DNA from: Notamacropus eugenii
Taxonomy: Eukaryota > Chordata > Mammalia > Diprotodontia > Macropodidae
Direction of reading: 5' to 3'
NCBI RefSeq assembly: GCF_028372415.1
Contig: NC_092872.1
Span: forward strand, 519,126,224-519,190,223
Length of the DNA stretch: 64,000 nt
The translations under genes and the position numbers were made by a program. A model generated the notes under the pieces. It was not told the origin of the DNA and did no database searches. It saw only the letters and a program-made list of their open reading frames with translations. Shown piece by piece: positions 43,996 to 55,274 of this stretch (position 1 is its first letter; each line of letters opens with the position of its first letter).

Positions 43996-44303
43996 TTGGT
44001 GTGATATGGTTTGGAAAGTAGTTTCCAAATCATAAAGTGCTCCACAAAGGCATTACTGTTATCATCACTGGAAGCATGTAAGCAGAGGATGCTAAGAGGG
44101 GATTTCTAAGTTATCTGGGGTACCAGGGACCCCTCCCAATAAAGGGACTCCAGCTCAGGACTCACAAGAACTAGTTTCAGTCTTGGGTGAACCTAACCCC
44201 AAAGTGGGGTTCAGTTGTTGTTTCCCACACTCTCTGACTCATTATCCCCCAAGCTGAGAGTTCTGAGGGGAAAATCTCAACAGAGTTAAGTATAACTCTA
44301 GGG

Positions 44304-44505
44304 CAGGGATGGGGCATCTGCGACCTGGAAGTCACACATGGCCCTCTAGATCCTCAAGTGCAGCCCTTTGACTAAATCCAAACTTCACAGACAAATCCCC
44401 TTCATAAAAGGATTTGTTCTGTAAGACTTGTACGCAGTCAAAAGGCCACACTCAAGGACCTAGAAGGTCACATGGGGCCTCGAGACCACAGATTTCCCAC
44501 CCCTA
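44304..44505. mobile_element. hAT-type miniature transposon, 202 bases
   Basis: Starts CAGGGATGGGGC and ends with the inverted relative 'tttcccacccct'. Target duplication of eight bases with one mismatch: CTCTAGGG (44296-44303) and TTCTAGGG (44506-44513). Interior: 'cagccctttgactaaatcc' and 'aaaaggatttgttctgtaag'. No transposase. Confidence 0.88.
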
Positions 44506-44513
44506 TTCTAGGG

Positions 44514-45349
44514 TGTCTCTGAAAAGGAATTAAAAGGGTCAGTGCCTTCCAGAAAAGCTACGCAGTGTACAAATTAAATACCAAAGGTAAAGCATCTATG
44601 GATTTTCTCTACCACAAAAGAAATGCTTAAAACATAAAACCTGTAAGTATACATTAACACATACTGAAAACATAAAAACCCATCATACCCTTTATATACT
44701 CCTTAGAAGTAAAGATGACTCTAGCACTTCTGAGCAGATATTTCATTTTCATCTCACACCTCCCAGCTTGAGCACTTCTCAAGGTCCATGTCTTCCAACC
44801 AGCCAAGGCCTTGCTTGGACCTTCTTTCTCCTTTTAGTTGTATCATCTTCTTTGCAGTGCTCATTTTCTGAAAAGGGATATAGTCACAGGAAATGCCTCC
44901 TGCTAGGCAGCCAGCATTAACTCAGGAATCCAGGAATTCTTCAATGTAGCATCTGCCAAGGCTGTCAATGTCTGTCATTTAAGATCACGGTTCAACTACC
45001 TATGTTTAAAAAACGAAACACAAAACAGAAAAAGTAGCCAGGTGTTTGAGGTCCAGTCTCAGGCTTGCCTGGGCAAGGACATGTTCTTACTGCCACATGC
45101 TCAAGCTGTATTCATCATTGCTGCTTGGCAGTGAGGAGAGGCAGAGAACTCTTCTTCCCCTCTTTTCTGGAAATCCAAAAGAGCAGGCAGATTCTCAAGT
45201 AAGAGAGACACATACCCAGAAACAGAGAGACAGACAGACAGAGACAAAGAGGAAGAGGAAGAGGAGGAGGAGGAAGAAGAGGAGCTGAAAAAGGAGATAA
45301 AGGAGGAGGAGGAAAGAAGAGATTTTTCTCCACAAAGAAAACTGATAGT
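44514..45349. other. unassigned, with purine tract at 45230-45315
   Basis: No recognised repeat from 44514 to 45225. The purine-rich stretch (GGA/GAA/GACA units) explains overlapping open frames on both strands at 45046-45392, which are not genes. Confidence 0.45.
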
Positions 45350-45695
45350 GGAATTCAGCACAAAGCCTGGATTTCAGAAGACCTGATTTCAAATCTGGCC
45401 TCAGGTACTTACTAGTTATGTGACCCTGAGCAATACACTAAACCTCATTTTCCTTAACTGCAAAATTAAGAAAATAATAGTATCTATCTCTCAAGGGTGT
45501 TGTAAGGATCAAATGAGATATTTATAAACAGGGAATAGCACAGTGCTCAGCACATAATAGGAAAAGGGTCAGGGATAAGGAAAAGAGATCTATGGATCAC
45601 TTCTAAAAAAATTAATTAATTAATGCCTTCCCTTCCTCCTGCCCCCCAAGATCACATAGCTAGTTAGCAGCAAAGCTGTAATAAGATTCAAGTAA
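45350..45695. repeat. MIR-family SINE (sense) then MIR piece (antisense)
   Basis: 45350-45570: 'tatgtgaccctgagcaatacac ... ttgtaaggatcaaatgagat ... gctcagcacataatagg'. 45635-45695: antisense piece identical over 44 bases to 47342-47385. Confidence 0.8.
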
Positions 45696-45699
45696 AGTA

Positions 45700-46430
45700 A
45701 CTGAGGGAATATAGTACTGTTTACAGCAGAGGAGGAGAAAAAATCATAACAAAAAATATTAGAGACAGATGGAGATAAATATAAACCCAACTCTCATAAT
45801 TTAAATGTAAATGGATTAAACAACCCAAAAAAACAAAAAAGAGTGGCAGATTGAATAAAGAAACAAAACCTTACAATCTGTTGCTTATAAGAAACACATT
45901 TTAAAAACAGAGATATACACAAAATAAAACTGAGAAGATGAAAAAAATTCCTATGTACAAGTGAATCCAAAACAAAAGCTAGATTGCCATCATGCTGACA
46001 AAGCAAAAAAAAAAATTAAAAAGGGATAAACAAGGAAACTATGTCGTGCTGAAAGGAGTCGTAGGCAACAAAGAAATATCAATAATAAACTTATATAATC
46101 CAAATGCCTTAACACCCCAATTCATAAAGGAAACATTATCTGAGCTACAAGAAGACACAGACATTAAAACAATAGTGACAAAAGAATTCAATATCCCTCT
46201 CACAGTTTTGGATAAGTCTAACACAACAGTCTGCCAAAAGAGAAAATATGGAACTTCACAAATTGCCAAAGAAACTAGATTTAAAATACTTATAACATCT
46301 TCTAAATGGGGCAGCAAAAGAATATATATGTTTCTCAACACCATATAGAATTTTTACAAAAAGTGGCCATGCAACTATAAGGCACAGAGATATTTCAAAC
46401 AAATACAAAAAAGGCAGAATCCTAGCTCTA
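45700..46430 (+). repeat. L1-type ORF2 endonuclease remnant
   Basis: The + strand frame at 45992-46348 includes 'GNYVVLKGVVGNKEISIINL', followed by 'FIKETLSELQEDTDI', the L1 apurinic-endonuclease middle region. Upstream, 'acttataagaaacacattttaaaaacagag'-like words match the nested L1 at 33.75 kb. Diverged from both other L1s here, so likely another subfamily. Truncated at both ends. Confidence 0.85.
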
Positions 46431-46431
46431 C

Positions 46432-46560
46432 CTGGATGATCTTGGGCACGTCACTTAACCTCTCTAGTTCTCAGCTTCCTCATCTGTAAAAAAGGGAGTT
46501 GGACTAGGTGAACCCTGAAGTTTCTTTCAGGTCTAAATCTATGATCCTCCCTGTGAAGCA
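46432..46560 (+). repeat. MIR3/Ther-2-type SINE
   Basis: Words: gatcttgggcacgtcacttaac, cagcttcctcatctgtaaaaaa, ggagttggactaggtgaaccc, ctaaatctatgatcc. Confidence 0.85.
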
Positions 46561-46925
46561 ATATATACGCAGTTCCCCAAGAAGATAACTTGCCTCAATT
46601 GCTTCTCTTCACAGTTAATTGACTAGGTGGTACATGAGGAAACAAGATGGAAAGGAGCCAGATGAGAAATAAGTTGCTTAGATAGGGAATGAGGTAGTCC
46701 AGTGGCTTGGGTGTTTGAGGAAATCCTATTAATACCGCAGATTCACACAGCACACTCAGCTTCTTCACTAAGTAATTTCAAACAAATACAAACATTATAT
46801 CCAAACAGACTTTGAAGTGTTTACATTTTCCCGAATTAAACAATTATTTATTATTCCTTTAGCTGAACATATAGCAAGGTCTCCCCTAAGGAAATACATG
46901 CATAGCAAGGACATTATAAAATGCT
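46561..46925. other. unassigned
   Basis: No recognised repeat or gene. Confidence 0.35.
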
Positions 46926-47450
46926 ACAGTGTCACAAATGAGGAGGACCTTAGAATACAGATTGTTAAAGTTGGGCAAGGTTTTAGAACACATAATGTCA
47001 GTGCCAGGAGGGACCTTAGAGACCATCTGGTCTAGTTCTCTCGGTGTACAGATGAGTTCCTCAGAACTCACAGAGAAGTGCTTTACCCAAGGTAACTCAG
47101 TGGCACAGTGAATGAAGCCCTGAGCCTGGAGTCAGTGACAACTGACCTTACTAGTCAGTCAGGTGACCCCATACGGGTCTTTTAACCTCTGTCCTCCTCA
47201 GTTTTGTCACCCATAAAGTGGGGTAATAATATCTCCTGCCCCCCAGGGGTGTTGTGAGGATCAAATGAACTCAAACTTAGAAGCACTGAGCACAGTGCCT
47301 GGCATATAGTAGACTCTTAATACATACTTGTTCCCTCTCTCCCTCCTGCCCCCCAAGATCACATAGCTAGTTAGCAGCAAAGCTGGAATGAGAACCTGGG
47401 GCTCTTGACTTCCAAGGCAGTGAACTCTTTCATTCACATCATGCCACTTC
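46926..47450. repeat. three CORE-SINE pieces
   Basis: 46926-47095 antisense MIR3-type (cagtgccaggagggaccttagagaccatctgg). 47098-47330 sense MIR/Mar-1-headed (cctgagcctggagtcagtg ... gttgtgaggatcaaatgaact ... gcctggcatatagtagac). 47342-47450 antisense MIR piece. Confidence 0.8.
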
Positions 47451-47454
47451 TCCA

Positions 47455-47955
47455 TAAATAAATTAAAATTCATAACTTATTCCACTCTACAGTAGGGAGC
47501 TAGCTAAGACGCATATGGCAGTGGGTTCATTTCATCCAGAGCACAACATCTTCCATTCTAGCCCTGCTCCTCTGAGCTCCAGTTCAGGTTCTGCCAGGGC
47601 TCCATCCCATAGCGTGTGGTGTATTAGCCAGATTTGGCAGCTGCAGTGACACTCTTTTAGGACATTCTCCAGGTGGCATCTGGTTTTGAAACAGCATCCC
47701 TGGGAAATTGTTCTGCAGGACAGTTATTACTTTAACTTTCAGGCTTCTGACCAGGATATGTTATGACAAATTTTAGTAAGTGGGGAAGCATCCAAAAAGG
47801 GGCATTCTGCTAAAGTTTGGAGTATAATTGAGTGACCTTCCTAAAGGACGAATTCCTTCCACCTCCTTCCCTACCACTCTGACCCATTTATCGACTCTTC
47901 CACATGTTTCAACAGTTGACCAGGTAGAGATTACCTGCCTCATGCTGTGGCAGCT
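47455..47955. other. repeat-free block, about 500 bases
   Basis: No repeat words and no exon. Even base mix. A candidate for conserved non-coding sequence. Confidence 0.35.
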
Positions 47956-47959
47956 GCAA

Positions 47960-48300
47960 AGCACACAGGGAAGAACAAAGGGTCAGGAGTCCTGGGTTCT
48001 AGTTTGGACCTGCCTATATCAAAGTAAAACGTGCCACCCCATTCCCTGGACCTCAGTTCCCTCATGTATAAAATGAGGAAGTTGGACTATGTGTGGATTA
48101 ATGAAATGGAAAATGACATAATTGAAACAGCCCAGAAAAATCAATCACAACTCTGGATGTTCTGAGTTAGAGAATCTGGGTTTGAATCCAGCCTCTCCTA
48201 TTTCTAGCTGTGTGAATGAACAGTGGAAAATCACTTAACCTTTCTGAGTCTTGGCTTCCTTCTCTGTAAAATGAAGGCCTTGGGCTGCATCGGGGGCTTC
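47960..48300 (+). repeat. two MIR3/Ther-2-type SINEs in tandem
   Basis: 47960-48090: 'caggagtcctgggttctagtttgg ... aaaatgaggaagttggactat'. 48140-48300: 'gagaatctgggtttgaatcc ... ttccttctctgtaaaatgaagg'. Confidence 0.8.
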
Positions 48301-48575
48301 TTAGCCTTGTGTGTGTGTGTGTGTGTCTGTGTGTGTGTGTGTGTGTGTCTGTGTGTGTGTGTGCCTGTGTGTATGTGTGTGTCTGTGTCTGTGTGTGTCT
48401 GTGTGTGTATCCTGAACCCCTCTGGCAGTCTGGTGAAACCTATGGACCCCTTCTCAGAATAATGTTTTTAAATGCATAAAATAAAACACATAGGGTTACA
48501 AAGGAAACCAATTATATTGAAATTAAGTCATTAAAATATATTTTTTAAATTTCCTAGCCCCCAGGTTAAGAACCT
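48290..48575. mobile_element. hAT-like miniature element with internal (GT)n
   Basis: End words 'gggggcttcttagcctt' and 'cccccaggttaagaacctct' are inverted relatives. The interior (ctggcagtctggtgaaacctatgg, agaataatgtttttaaatgcataaaataaaa) is repeated in antisense at 58730-58873. No transposase. Confidence 0.68.
48309..48410 (+). repeat. (GT)n microsatellite, interrupted
   Basis: About 100 bases of GT with CTGT and ATGT interruptions, within the hAT-like element. Confidence 0.97.
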
Positions 48576-48589
48576 CTTTTAGATGGTGG

Positions 48590-48850
48590 TATATAACTAT
48601 AATACTAACAATATCTAGCATTTATATAGCCTTTTAAGATTTGCAAAGAGCTTTATAAATATTATTTTATTTTATCCTCACAACAACCATGATAAGCAAG
48701 TGGTATTGTCCCCATTTTACAGTTGAAGAAACTGAGGCAGACAGCTCCCATAGCTACTAATTGTCTGAGGTCGTATTTGAACTCATGTCTTCCTGACTCC
48801 AGATTCAGCATTCCTTCCATTGCTCCACTTAGCTGCCTACTCAGGTCTCT
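48590..48850 (-). repeat. MIR, antisense, long
   Basis: Words: atctagcatttatatagcctttt, ccccattttacagttgaagaaactgaggcag, ttccattgctccacttagctgcc. Confidence 0.88.
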
Positions 48851-49084
48851 TGAATTCAAAATCCAATGAGTTGGCTAATTCTCCTGCTCTGATACCATGT
48901 CACTTTCAAGTACAGAAAAAGCATGGGGGTGGGGTAGGATGAGGAAGGTGGCAAGTCAAACATTTACCCAAGATATCATCTTGCTTTTTCTAAATTATTA
49001 CTAGTATTAAAAAGCACATAAGTGGTTTCCAGGAAGGTGTCCCTTCTTTCCCCCACCTCCCACCAAAAAAGAAATTATATAGTC

Positions 49085-49395
49085 ATGGAGAAAGACATAT
49101 CAAATTATACTTTGTGTCCAACCAATCATGTTTTCCCCCTTAGAAAGCTCCCGGACCACCCCGGGTTCATTAAGCTTACTTTCTCTGTATAGATCTGCAG
49201 CTGTGCCTTCCTGAGACACATTAATCATTTTAATACTCAATTATACATGTATTAATCTTGCTTGTATGCCTCTGTTTCATCACAGCAATAAAATTCCACG
49301 TGTTTAATCTTCCCTGGCTGGGTCTCCAAAGGAGAACTATTGGTGGTTCGTTAAATGAGACAAATCACCATTTTTATCGGAGTTCTCCAACCAGT
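49085..49395. promoter_or_regulatory. candidate conserved non-coding block
   Basis: Repeat-free island among SINEs with a dense mix of AT-core words: ccaaccaatcatg (CCAAT-like), attaatcattttaatactcaattatac, ccacgtgtttaatc, gttcgttaaatgag. No open frame. Enhancer role is inferred from composition only. Confidence 0.42.
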
Positions 49396-49399
49396 GTTT

Positions 49400-50225
49400 A
49401 GAAATGGAGATGTCCTTAAACCATAGAATTAGAGATCACAGAACCATAAATTTAGAGCCGGAAAAGACCTTTGATATATTTAGTCCAACCCTCTCATTTT
49501 GAAGAGGAGGAAACGGGCCCAGAGAGGTTAAGGGAGTACCCAGGTAAACAAAGTTAGTACATTATTGAACAAGAATTTGAACTCAGGTGATCTGATTTCA
49601 AATCCCTCTCTTTCCACCACATTCTAGTAGACAGATATGGTAGGGTAGAAACAGCCCTGAATTTGGAGTCAGAAGATGTAAGATGCCAGAATCTCAGGGC
49701 TGAAAGGGACCCTCAAAGATCATCTAGTCTCACTGCTCTCTGAAGCATGAGCTCCCTCTATACCTCCCCTTCTCTTCAAAGGCCTCAGTGAAAGGAACTC
49801 ACTGCTTACAGAGATAGCCTTTTCCATTTGGGGTCATTCTAATTATTTTTTCTTTTATGGAGCCATTCTATCATTTTCCCTAGTTCATTCAGTTTCCTTC
49901 CAAGCAGAGTAAATCATGAGATCACAGGATTTAGAACTAGAAGGGATCTTACAGAGGTAGATCTAGTCCTAGCTGAGCAAGTTAAGGCCAAGCTAAGAGG
50001 TTCCCCCACAATCACATAGTATCAGAGCTAGTATTCTAACTCAGATCCTCCCTTTTCAAATGTTCCTTGGAATTCTCTTTATCTTGATTTTACCATCTGC
50101 AAAATGGGGATAATGAGACTTGAACTATTTACCTCTCATAGTTTTATTCTTTTTCTTTTTTTTAGGAAAGTGCTTTGTAAACTGTAAAAGGTCTATTGAA
50201 ATGTCAGCAATTAATATTATTAACA
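49400..50225. repeat. cluster: MIR3 SINEs, L3/CR1 fragment, MIR
   Basis: 49410-49630 antisense MIR3-type. 49690-49870 MIR3 tail plus antisense L3/CR1 (tcagtgaaaggaactcactgctt ... ggggtcattctaattatttt). 49915-50060 antisense MIR3-type. 50080-50225 sense MIR end (taccatctgcaaaatggggataa ... agtgctttgtaaactgtaaaagg). Confidence 0.7.
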
Positions 50226-50780
50226 ATAATTGTCATCACTCACTGAGGTCAACTGCAAGTTACCACAATTGCACTGATTTGCTGTCCCTTTCCCTCTCCA
50301 ACAAGGCTTTTATTCATGAATACGCACTTTTGGGCGTCAGGCATTAGTGTAATTGCACTATACAATTATTTGTAATTAAGAAAAAAAAATGTGTGCTGTG
50401 CTCAAGTGATTAGCCTTGTTCTGGAGAAGTTATTCCATTTTAGTGTCAGCTTGCTCCCTTAGTGAGAGGGCATGAGACACAATTAACTTTCTTCTGGGTT
50501 GGGATGGTTTGGCTGCTGTTTTCCATTATCATAATATCTCAAGATATATAAACAGTTTTTCCCCTGACATAATTTCATTTCAACAGGCAGGGCAGCTTCA
50601 GTCTGAACAAAAACATGGGTGGAATGGACCACAAGACTCTTCTGTGGATGATGGCAGACTCCACAATGCAAAACACATGCGGGCTGGCCTCGCCCTGGAG
50701 TTGAGGGCTGCAGCCCTGTTTGGGTGACTTGCACCTCTTATAAATGTGTGTTTATGCCAAACCTTGGGGGTGTGCGATTA
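50226..50780. promoter_or_regulatory. candidate conserved non-coding block, about 550 bases
   Basis: No repeat. AT-rich homeodomain-type cores cluster at 50340-50380 (gtgtaattgcactatacaattatttgtaattaag), with more at 50475-50485 (cacaattaac). Overlapping open frames on both strands at 50483-50734 have no domain. The lack of insertions in such a repeat-dense stretch is the main hint of constraint. Confidence 0.45.
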
Positions 50781-50834
50781 AAGCCACCTGTGCTCTAGCA
50801 AGCTACCCAAATGTCAGTCTTTTTCAAATGTTTA

Positions 50835-51395
50835 GAAGAACTCAGGCTCACCAGATTTAGAGCTGGAAGGGACTTTAGAAATCTACTCCTCTGAGTCCCT
50901 CATTTTACAGAAGAGGAAACTGAGGCCTGGAAGGGGTAGGGAGTCACCAAGATCACATGTGTAACAAGTAGCAGATCTTTGTATTGCCTCACACTGTTCA
51001 ATTGTTTCCATTTAGAACAACATAAAGAATGCTATATATGAAGTCAGAGAACCTTTGCTCATCTCCCTGCTCTGTTCCATGTTATATTGGTGTCCTTGGG
51101 AAAATCACAGGTATCATGGGATATAGAAATGAAAAGGGCCTCAAAGCTTATCTTGTCCAAACCTCCTTTCACAAAGGGGAAAACTGAGGCCCAGAGAGTG
51201 TTAAGTGATTCTTTCCCAGGTCACCCAGATGATAACGATTTAAATCCCAAATCTAGTTTTTCTTTCTTCATATTACATTGCCTCTCAACCTCTCTGGAGC
51301 TCAGTTTCCCTATCTGTTAAAATGAATGGGTTAGACTAAATGATTTCTGAATCCTCTTCCAGCTCCAATACCCTATGATCTATGATGATCAAGAC
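50835..51395. repeat. MIR3/Ther-2-type SINE cluster
   Basis: 50840-51000 antisense. 51010-51115 sense head part. 51116-51290 antisense. 51291-51385 sense tail (tgggttagactaaatgatttctgaatcctcttccagctccaat). The sense halves probably belong to one copy split by the antisense one. Confidence 0.75.
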
Positions 51396-51985
51396 TCAGA
51401 AACATTCTTCATAATTGACTCATATTCCTTTGTCTAAAATGTGTCAAAAGCTAAACTTTTATGACCCTCATAAAATCTCGTTCTGTTCAGACCCAAACTC
51501 AGCACAGAAAGTGCTCTGGCAAAAAAATAAATATAAAAAGTGCTCAAATTGCATTTCAGCCCTGGATGAAGATGAAGAAACACCCATGAATATTATGTTT
51601 GTTGCATGTGACTTAGGAAAATGAAATAGCAATCCTGGATTTGTAAGACTGGAAAAAAAAAAAAAGCCAGACAGGAATTCTCCACAAAAGGCCGCTGATG
51701 TGAAGAGGCAGGAGCAGAAAACCAGTCTTCTGTGTGTGAAGAGAAAGACTCCAGGGAGGTTCAAAAGGACTTGCAATGTTTACAGAGAATCCAGTTGTGA
51801 TATGATGAAATGGACAGGGTTATGGCTATCTGGAGAGGTATATCACTGCCAGAGACATCATGGAGATGTTTAGAATGACAAAGAGAAAACCAATCAGTTT
51901 CTTTATCCCCTAGCATATCAGATGAGATTTAGACACATTGGTATTAAAGGGGGTATAGGCCAGGGTCTCCAATGGAATACTTATC
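51396..51985. other. unassigned, repeat-free, about 590 bases
   Basis: No recognised repeat. An A-run lies at 51652-51665. Open frames on both strands (51415-51776) have no family features. Confidence 0.4.
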
Positions 51986-51989
51986 ACCA

Positions 51990-52490
51990 GAATTCACAGT
52001 CACTGAATGTCAGAGCTGAGCAAGACCTTAGAGTCTTGGATGGCAGCTCTGTTTTGACCCTAGTTTATCTGCCTCATTTTATAGAGGAGGAAACTGGGGT
52101 GCAAAGATGGCAAGTGACCTGCCCACATAATATTGCAAGTCAGAACTACAGCCAAGACGTAATCCCCTATTTACAGAGCTCTTTCGACCACAGCAAAATT
52201 CAACCAACTACCCTCTTCGTCCCAAAGCAGAAGGAATTTTGAGTGTGACCTGGAAAGCAGATGATTATGACCCTCTTGCTTATTGAATGTATCATGGAAT
52301 GTTGGAAAAAAAAGTAAAATCAGGGGCCTGATTTTGAATCTTGGCTCTATCACTTACTTCCTATGTGACTTTAGGTAAATCATCCAGCTTCTCTGGGTCT
52401 CAGTTTCTTCATCTGTAAAATGAGGGAGCTAAACTGAATGACTTCTTAACATCCTTCCCAGCTCTAAATTTATGATGCCATGAATAGGTG
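51990..52490. repeat. MIR3/Ther-2-type SINEs, antisense then sense
   Basis: 51990-52200: 'actgaatgtcagagctgagcaagaccttagagtc'. 52305-52490: 'ctgggtctcagtttcttcatctgtaaaatgaggg ... ccttcccagctctaaatttatgatgcc'. Confidence 0.82.
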
Positions 52491-53055
52491 CTTAGGGGTA
52501 AAGGAGACAAAATTAAAGATTTGAGGCATGGCCAAATTTGAGGCAATCATGAGAATATTAGTGATTCTAAAGACTCAAGAGTTTTTCTTAGGAGATGAGA
52601 CAGAATAGCTGTCATTTATTTGCTTTTTTTTTTATTTTGAGAGGAGGTAGGATGAGGGAGAGAGAATGACATTCTTTTTCAAGAAGAGGCTAATGAAATC
52701 AGTGACATTAAATGGAAAAAGAATTCACCCAGAAACCTGATTTTGAATAATGTAAAGGGATGTGGGGATATGGGGAAATGAGAGCCAAGTCATGAATAAG
52801 TAGTTTTCTCCTAAACTGGAATGAAGCCCGAGCACTGTGGGAGACCAGGCCCAAGAATTTGGACAATTACTTCAACTCCTAAATAAATTCTATACATAAC
52901 AATAGTGTTGTAAAAATATAGGCAAGTCCCAGATACATGTGGGCAGTGTCCTACACAACTATGGACTACTGGACTCCGGGTTGGGGGACCAGGTTGTAAA
53001 ACAGGGATCATCTTGTACTACATAACTCACAGACCCCCAGAGTCCCAGATGACCC
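52491..53055. other. unassigned, about 560 bases
   Basis: No recognised repeat, RNA or exon. 52620-52665 is T-rich then GA-rich. Confidence 0.35.
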
Positions 53056-53156
53056 ATCAGGCTGTAGGGGTTAGATTACTGAACCTGGAATCGAGAGCTC
53101 TGAGTTTAAACCTTAGCTCCAATATTTAGCAGCTGTTGTGATCATGGGCAAGTCAT

Positions 53157-53338
53157 AAAATGTCAGAGCTGATAGAGACCTTACAGATCATCCATCCCAA
53201 CCCCCTTTCTTTTGCAGATGAGGAAAATGAGGGCAAAAAGCAAAATGCCTTGCTCAAGGCTACACTGCTAGCAAGTGGCAAAATCTAGACATGACCCAAA
53301 GTCTTCCAACATCAAGGCCAGTGGCATTTCCACTACAC
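53157..53338 (-). repeat. MIR3/Ther-2-type SINE nested in MIR
   Basis: Words: atgtcagagctgatagagaccttacagatcatcc, gatgaggaaaatgagggc, tggcatttccactacac. Confidence 0.78.
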
Positions 53339-53538
53339 CACTGGTTCTCCAACTTTTTGGGCTCAGGACCTCTTTATGTTCTTTAAAATCATTGAGGGCC
53401 CCAAAGAGCTTTTGTTTTTATGGGTTATATCTATCTATATGCTCCTCATTAGAAATTTAAATGCCATGGGTGATTATCAAAATAATAATCTCATGGCTCC
53501 CTGAAGGAGACCCCTGGACCACACTTTGAGAATCACTG
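53339..53538. mobile_element. hAT-type miniature transposon, 200 bases
   Basis: Left end CACTGGTTCTCCAACTTTTTGG and right end (read inverted) CAGTGATTCTCAAAGTGTGG are related inverted repeats. Interior 'ccccaaagagcttttgtttttatgggttatatctat' matches the copy at 29340-29812. The flanking eight bases are not convincing duplicates. Confidence 0.82.
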
Positions 53539-53690
53539 CATGGTACCATGCGTCTTTATTTAACCTCTCTGTGCCTCAGTCTCCTTTTCTATATAGTGGA
53601 GATATCTGCACTACCTATTTCATCGAGTTGTTATGAAGAAAATGCTCTGTAAATCATAAAGTATAGTAAAAAAAGTTATTATTATTAGAA

Positions 53691-54430
53691 ACTGAGGTAG
53701 TTGTAGAGATAATCTAGTCTAGCTCATTTTACAGTTGAGAATACATCAGCTATAAAGGAAACACTTGGCAAATCTTAAAATGTATTTTTCTTCAGAGGAT
53801 CATAGATTTAGAACTGAAAGGACCTTGGATGAAGAAACTGAAGGTGATTAAAGCTAAATTACTTGCCTTATTATTTATTAAGTATTACTATTACGTATGT
53901 GAGGTAGAATTTGAATTCAGGTTTTCTTGACTCAAAGTCCACTATACTACCTAGCTCCTAGTTATTCAATAATATCTATTAAGGACCTGCTACAGTAATA
54001 GGAGCCTATCCTGTTCAGAAAGCACTCTGCTGGGGAAGATACAAGGCTTAAACCAGACAGTCCCTGCCTTTAAATATTTTATAGGTGTGGGAAAGAGCAG
54101 GACACAGTTCACTGTGCAATCAGTCCTATCCAACTTTAGGAAGAGTTGCTTGTCCTGCTACCCTGGGCTCTCTTCTAAAACTAGGTCTGTGTCCTTTCAT
54201 CCTTTGCTGCTGAGGAAGAAGCAAAGGTCAGCCTAGCTGGGCAGAGCTAGAAAGGGCTTTGGAGATCATCTAGCCTAATTCCTTGGTTACATCGAGTAGG
54301 ACATTGAGGCCCACAAAGTGGAAGGGAAGAGGAAAGTGAACTAGGTCCAGAGCTACCTCTGGAATGCAAGCCTCCTGCTTCCCAGTCCGGGGGTGCTCTT
54401 CCCACATGCCTCTGCAGTGTCTGGCCCACG
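53691..54430. repeat. MIR3-type pieces (antisense) and an L2 end (antisense)
   Basis: 53695-53960 two antisense MIR3-type pieces. 53965-54100 antisense L2 (tattaaggacctgctacagtaata, acagtccctgcctttaaatattttata). 54111-54234 unassigned. 54235-54430 antisense MIR3-type, diverged. Confidence 0.65.
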
Positions 54431-55269
54431 CTGCCTGACTTTATGGCCGCAGTGACTGTGAAATACAGGAGACGAATGTTCCAATGTCAATGATACAAAT
54501 CATAGTGTGTCTCCCCGGGGGGAAAGGCAGTTTCCTATTGTCTTCCTTCCATCCCATTGGATTCCATTTCAGAGCAAAGACTGAAATTTCTTCTACGGGC
54601 AGAGTTAATTTCTCCGAGCTCGGGTTGGTAACCTTGCGGTCTCTCTGGAAAGCAGCTCGGGATGGTATCTCTAACAGCAAATGAGAAGTTGTTGGAGACA
54701 AGTACCTGCTCTAAGGCAGGAATGTTTGCAGATGGTGAAGGACAAGATACAAGAAAACATTTATAAACGTGTCATGGGGGAGGGAGGAGGGAATCTACCT
54801 GGATAAGGATCGCACTGGGGAATCTTTGGGGGCTTCTAGAAATTGCCCCTGAATACTTTTCTTCCTGGAAATTATGCTTTTTTCAAGTCTTTTTTATTCT
54901 GTACAGAACTCCTCACGCCAGAGTGAACCTCATCAATAGGTTTCTTGTTTTATCACATTTGATTGGTTATAAACGGTTCGCTCAGGACAGCTACTGACCC
55001 CTTCCCCCACATCTGTTCCCCTTCTAGCTGGTCCTGTCTCCTGTCCTTGAAGTCTGTCTCCAGCTTCCTCTCCCACCTCTCCCGCGGCACTTTCTCGAGT
55101 CTCTCCCTCCCTCTCCCTCCCCACTGCTCTCCAGGCTCTCTCCAGCTTCACTTTCTCTCCTCGCCCTCCCCCCACCTCCCTCTGCTCTCCTGGTGTCTCA
55201 AGCTCAGTCCCTACCATTTGGGTGAAATACACATCTGTTTCAACTCAGAGCAGGCTGTGTGAGAGGACT
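54431..55269. other. upstream flank of the CpG island, repeat-free
   Basis: No repeats. From about 55010 to 55200 the + strand is strongly C/T-rich (tctccctccctctccctcc), a polypurine-polypyrimidine stretch common just upstream of promoters. Open frames there are compositional. Confidence 0.5.
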
Positions 55270-55274
55270 GAGTA

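Larger units (their letters stand above)
53060..53690 (+). repeat. MIR carrying a nested SINE and a nested hAT element
   Basis: MIR part 1 is 53060-53156 (ttagcagctgttgtgatcatgggcaagtcata). Part 2 is 53553-53690 (tttaacctctctgtgcctcagtctcc ... tgctctgtaaatcataaag). The halves join in the correct order. Confidence 0.78.

Noticed and set aside
45101..45392. Serine/leucine-rich minus-strand frames
   Set aside because: Opposite strand of a GA-rich purine tract.
48223..48462. Cysteine/valine-rich + strand frame
   Set aside because: Translation of a GT microsatellite.
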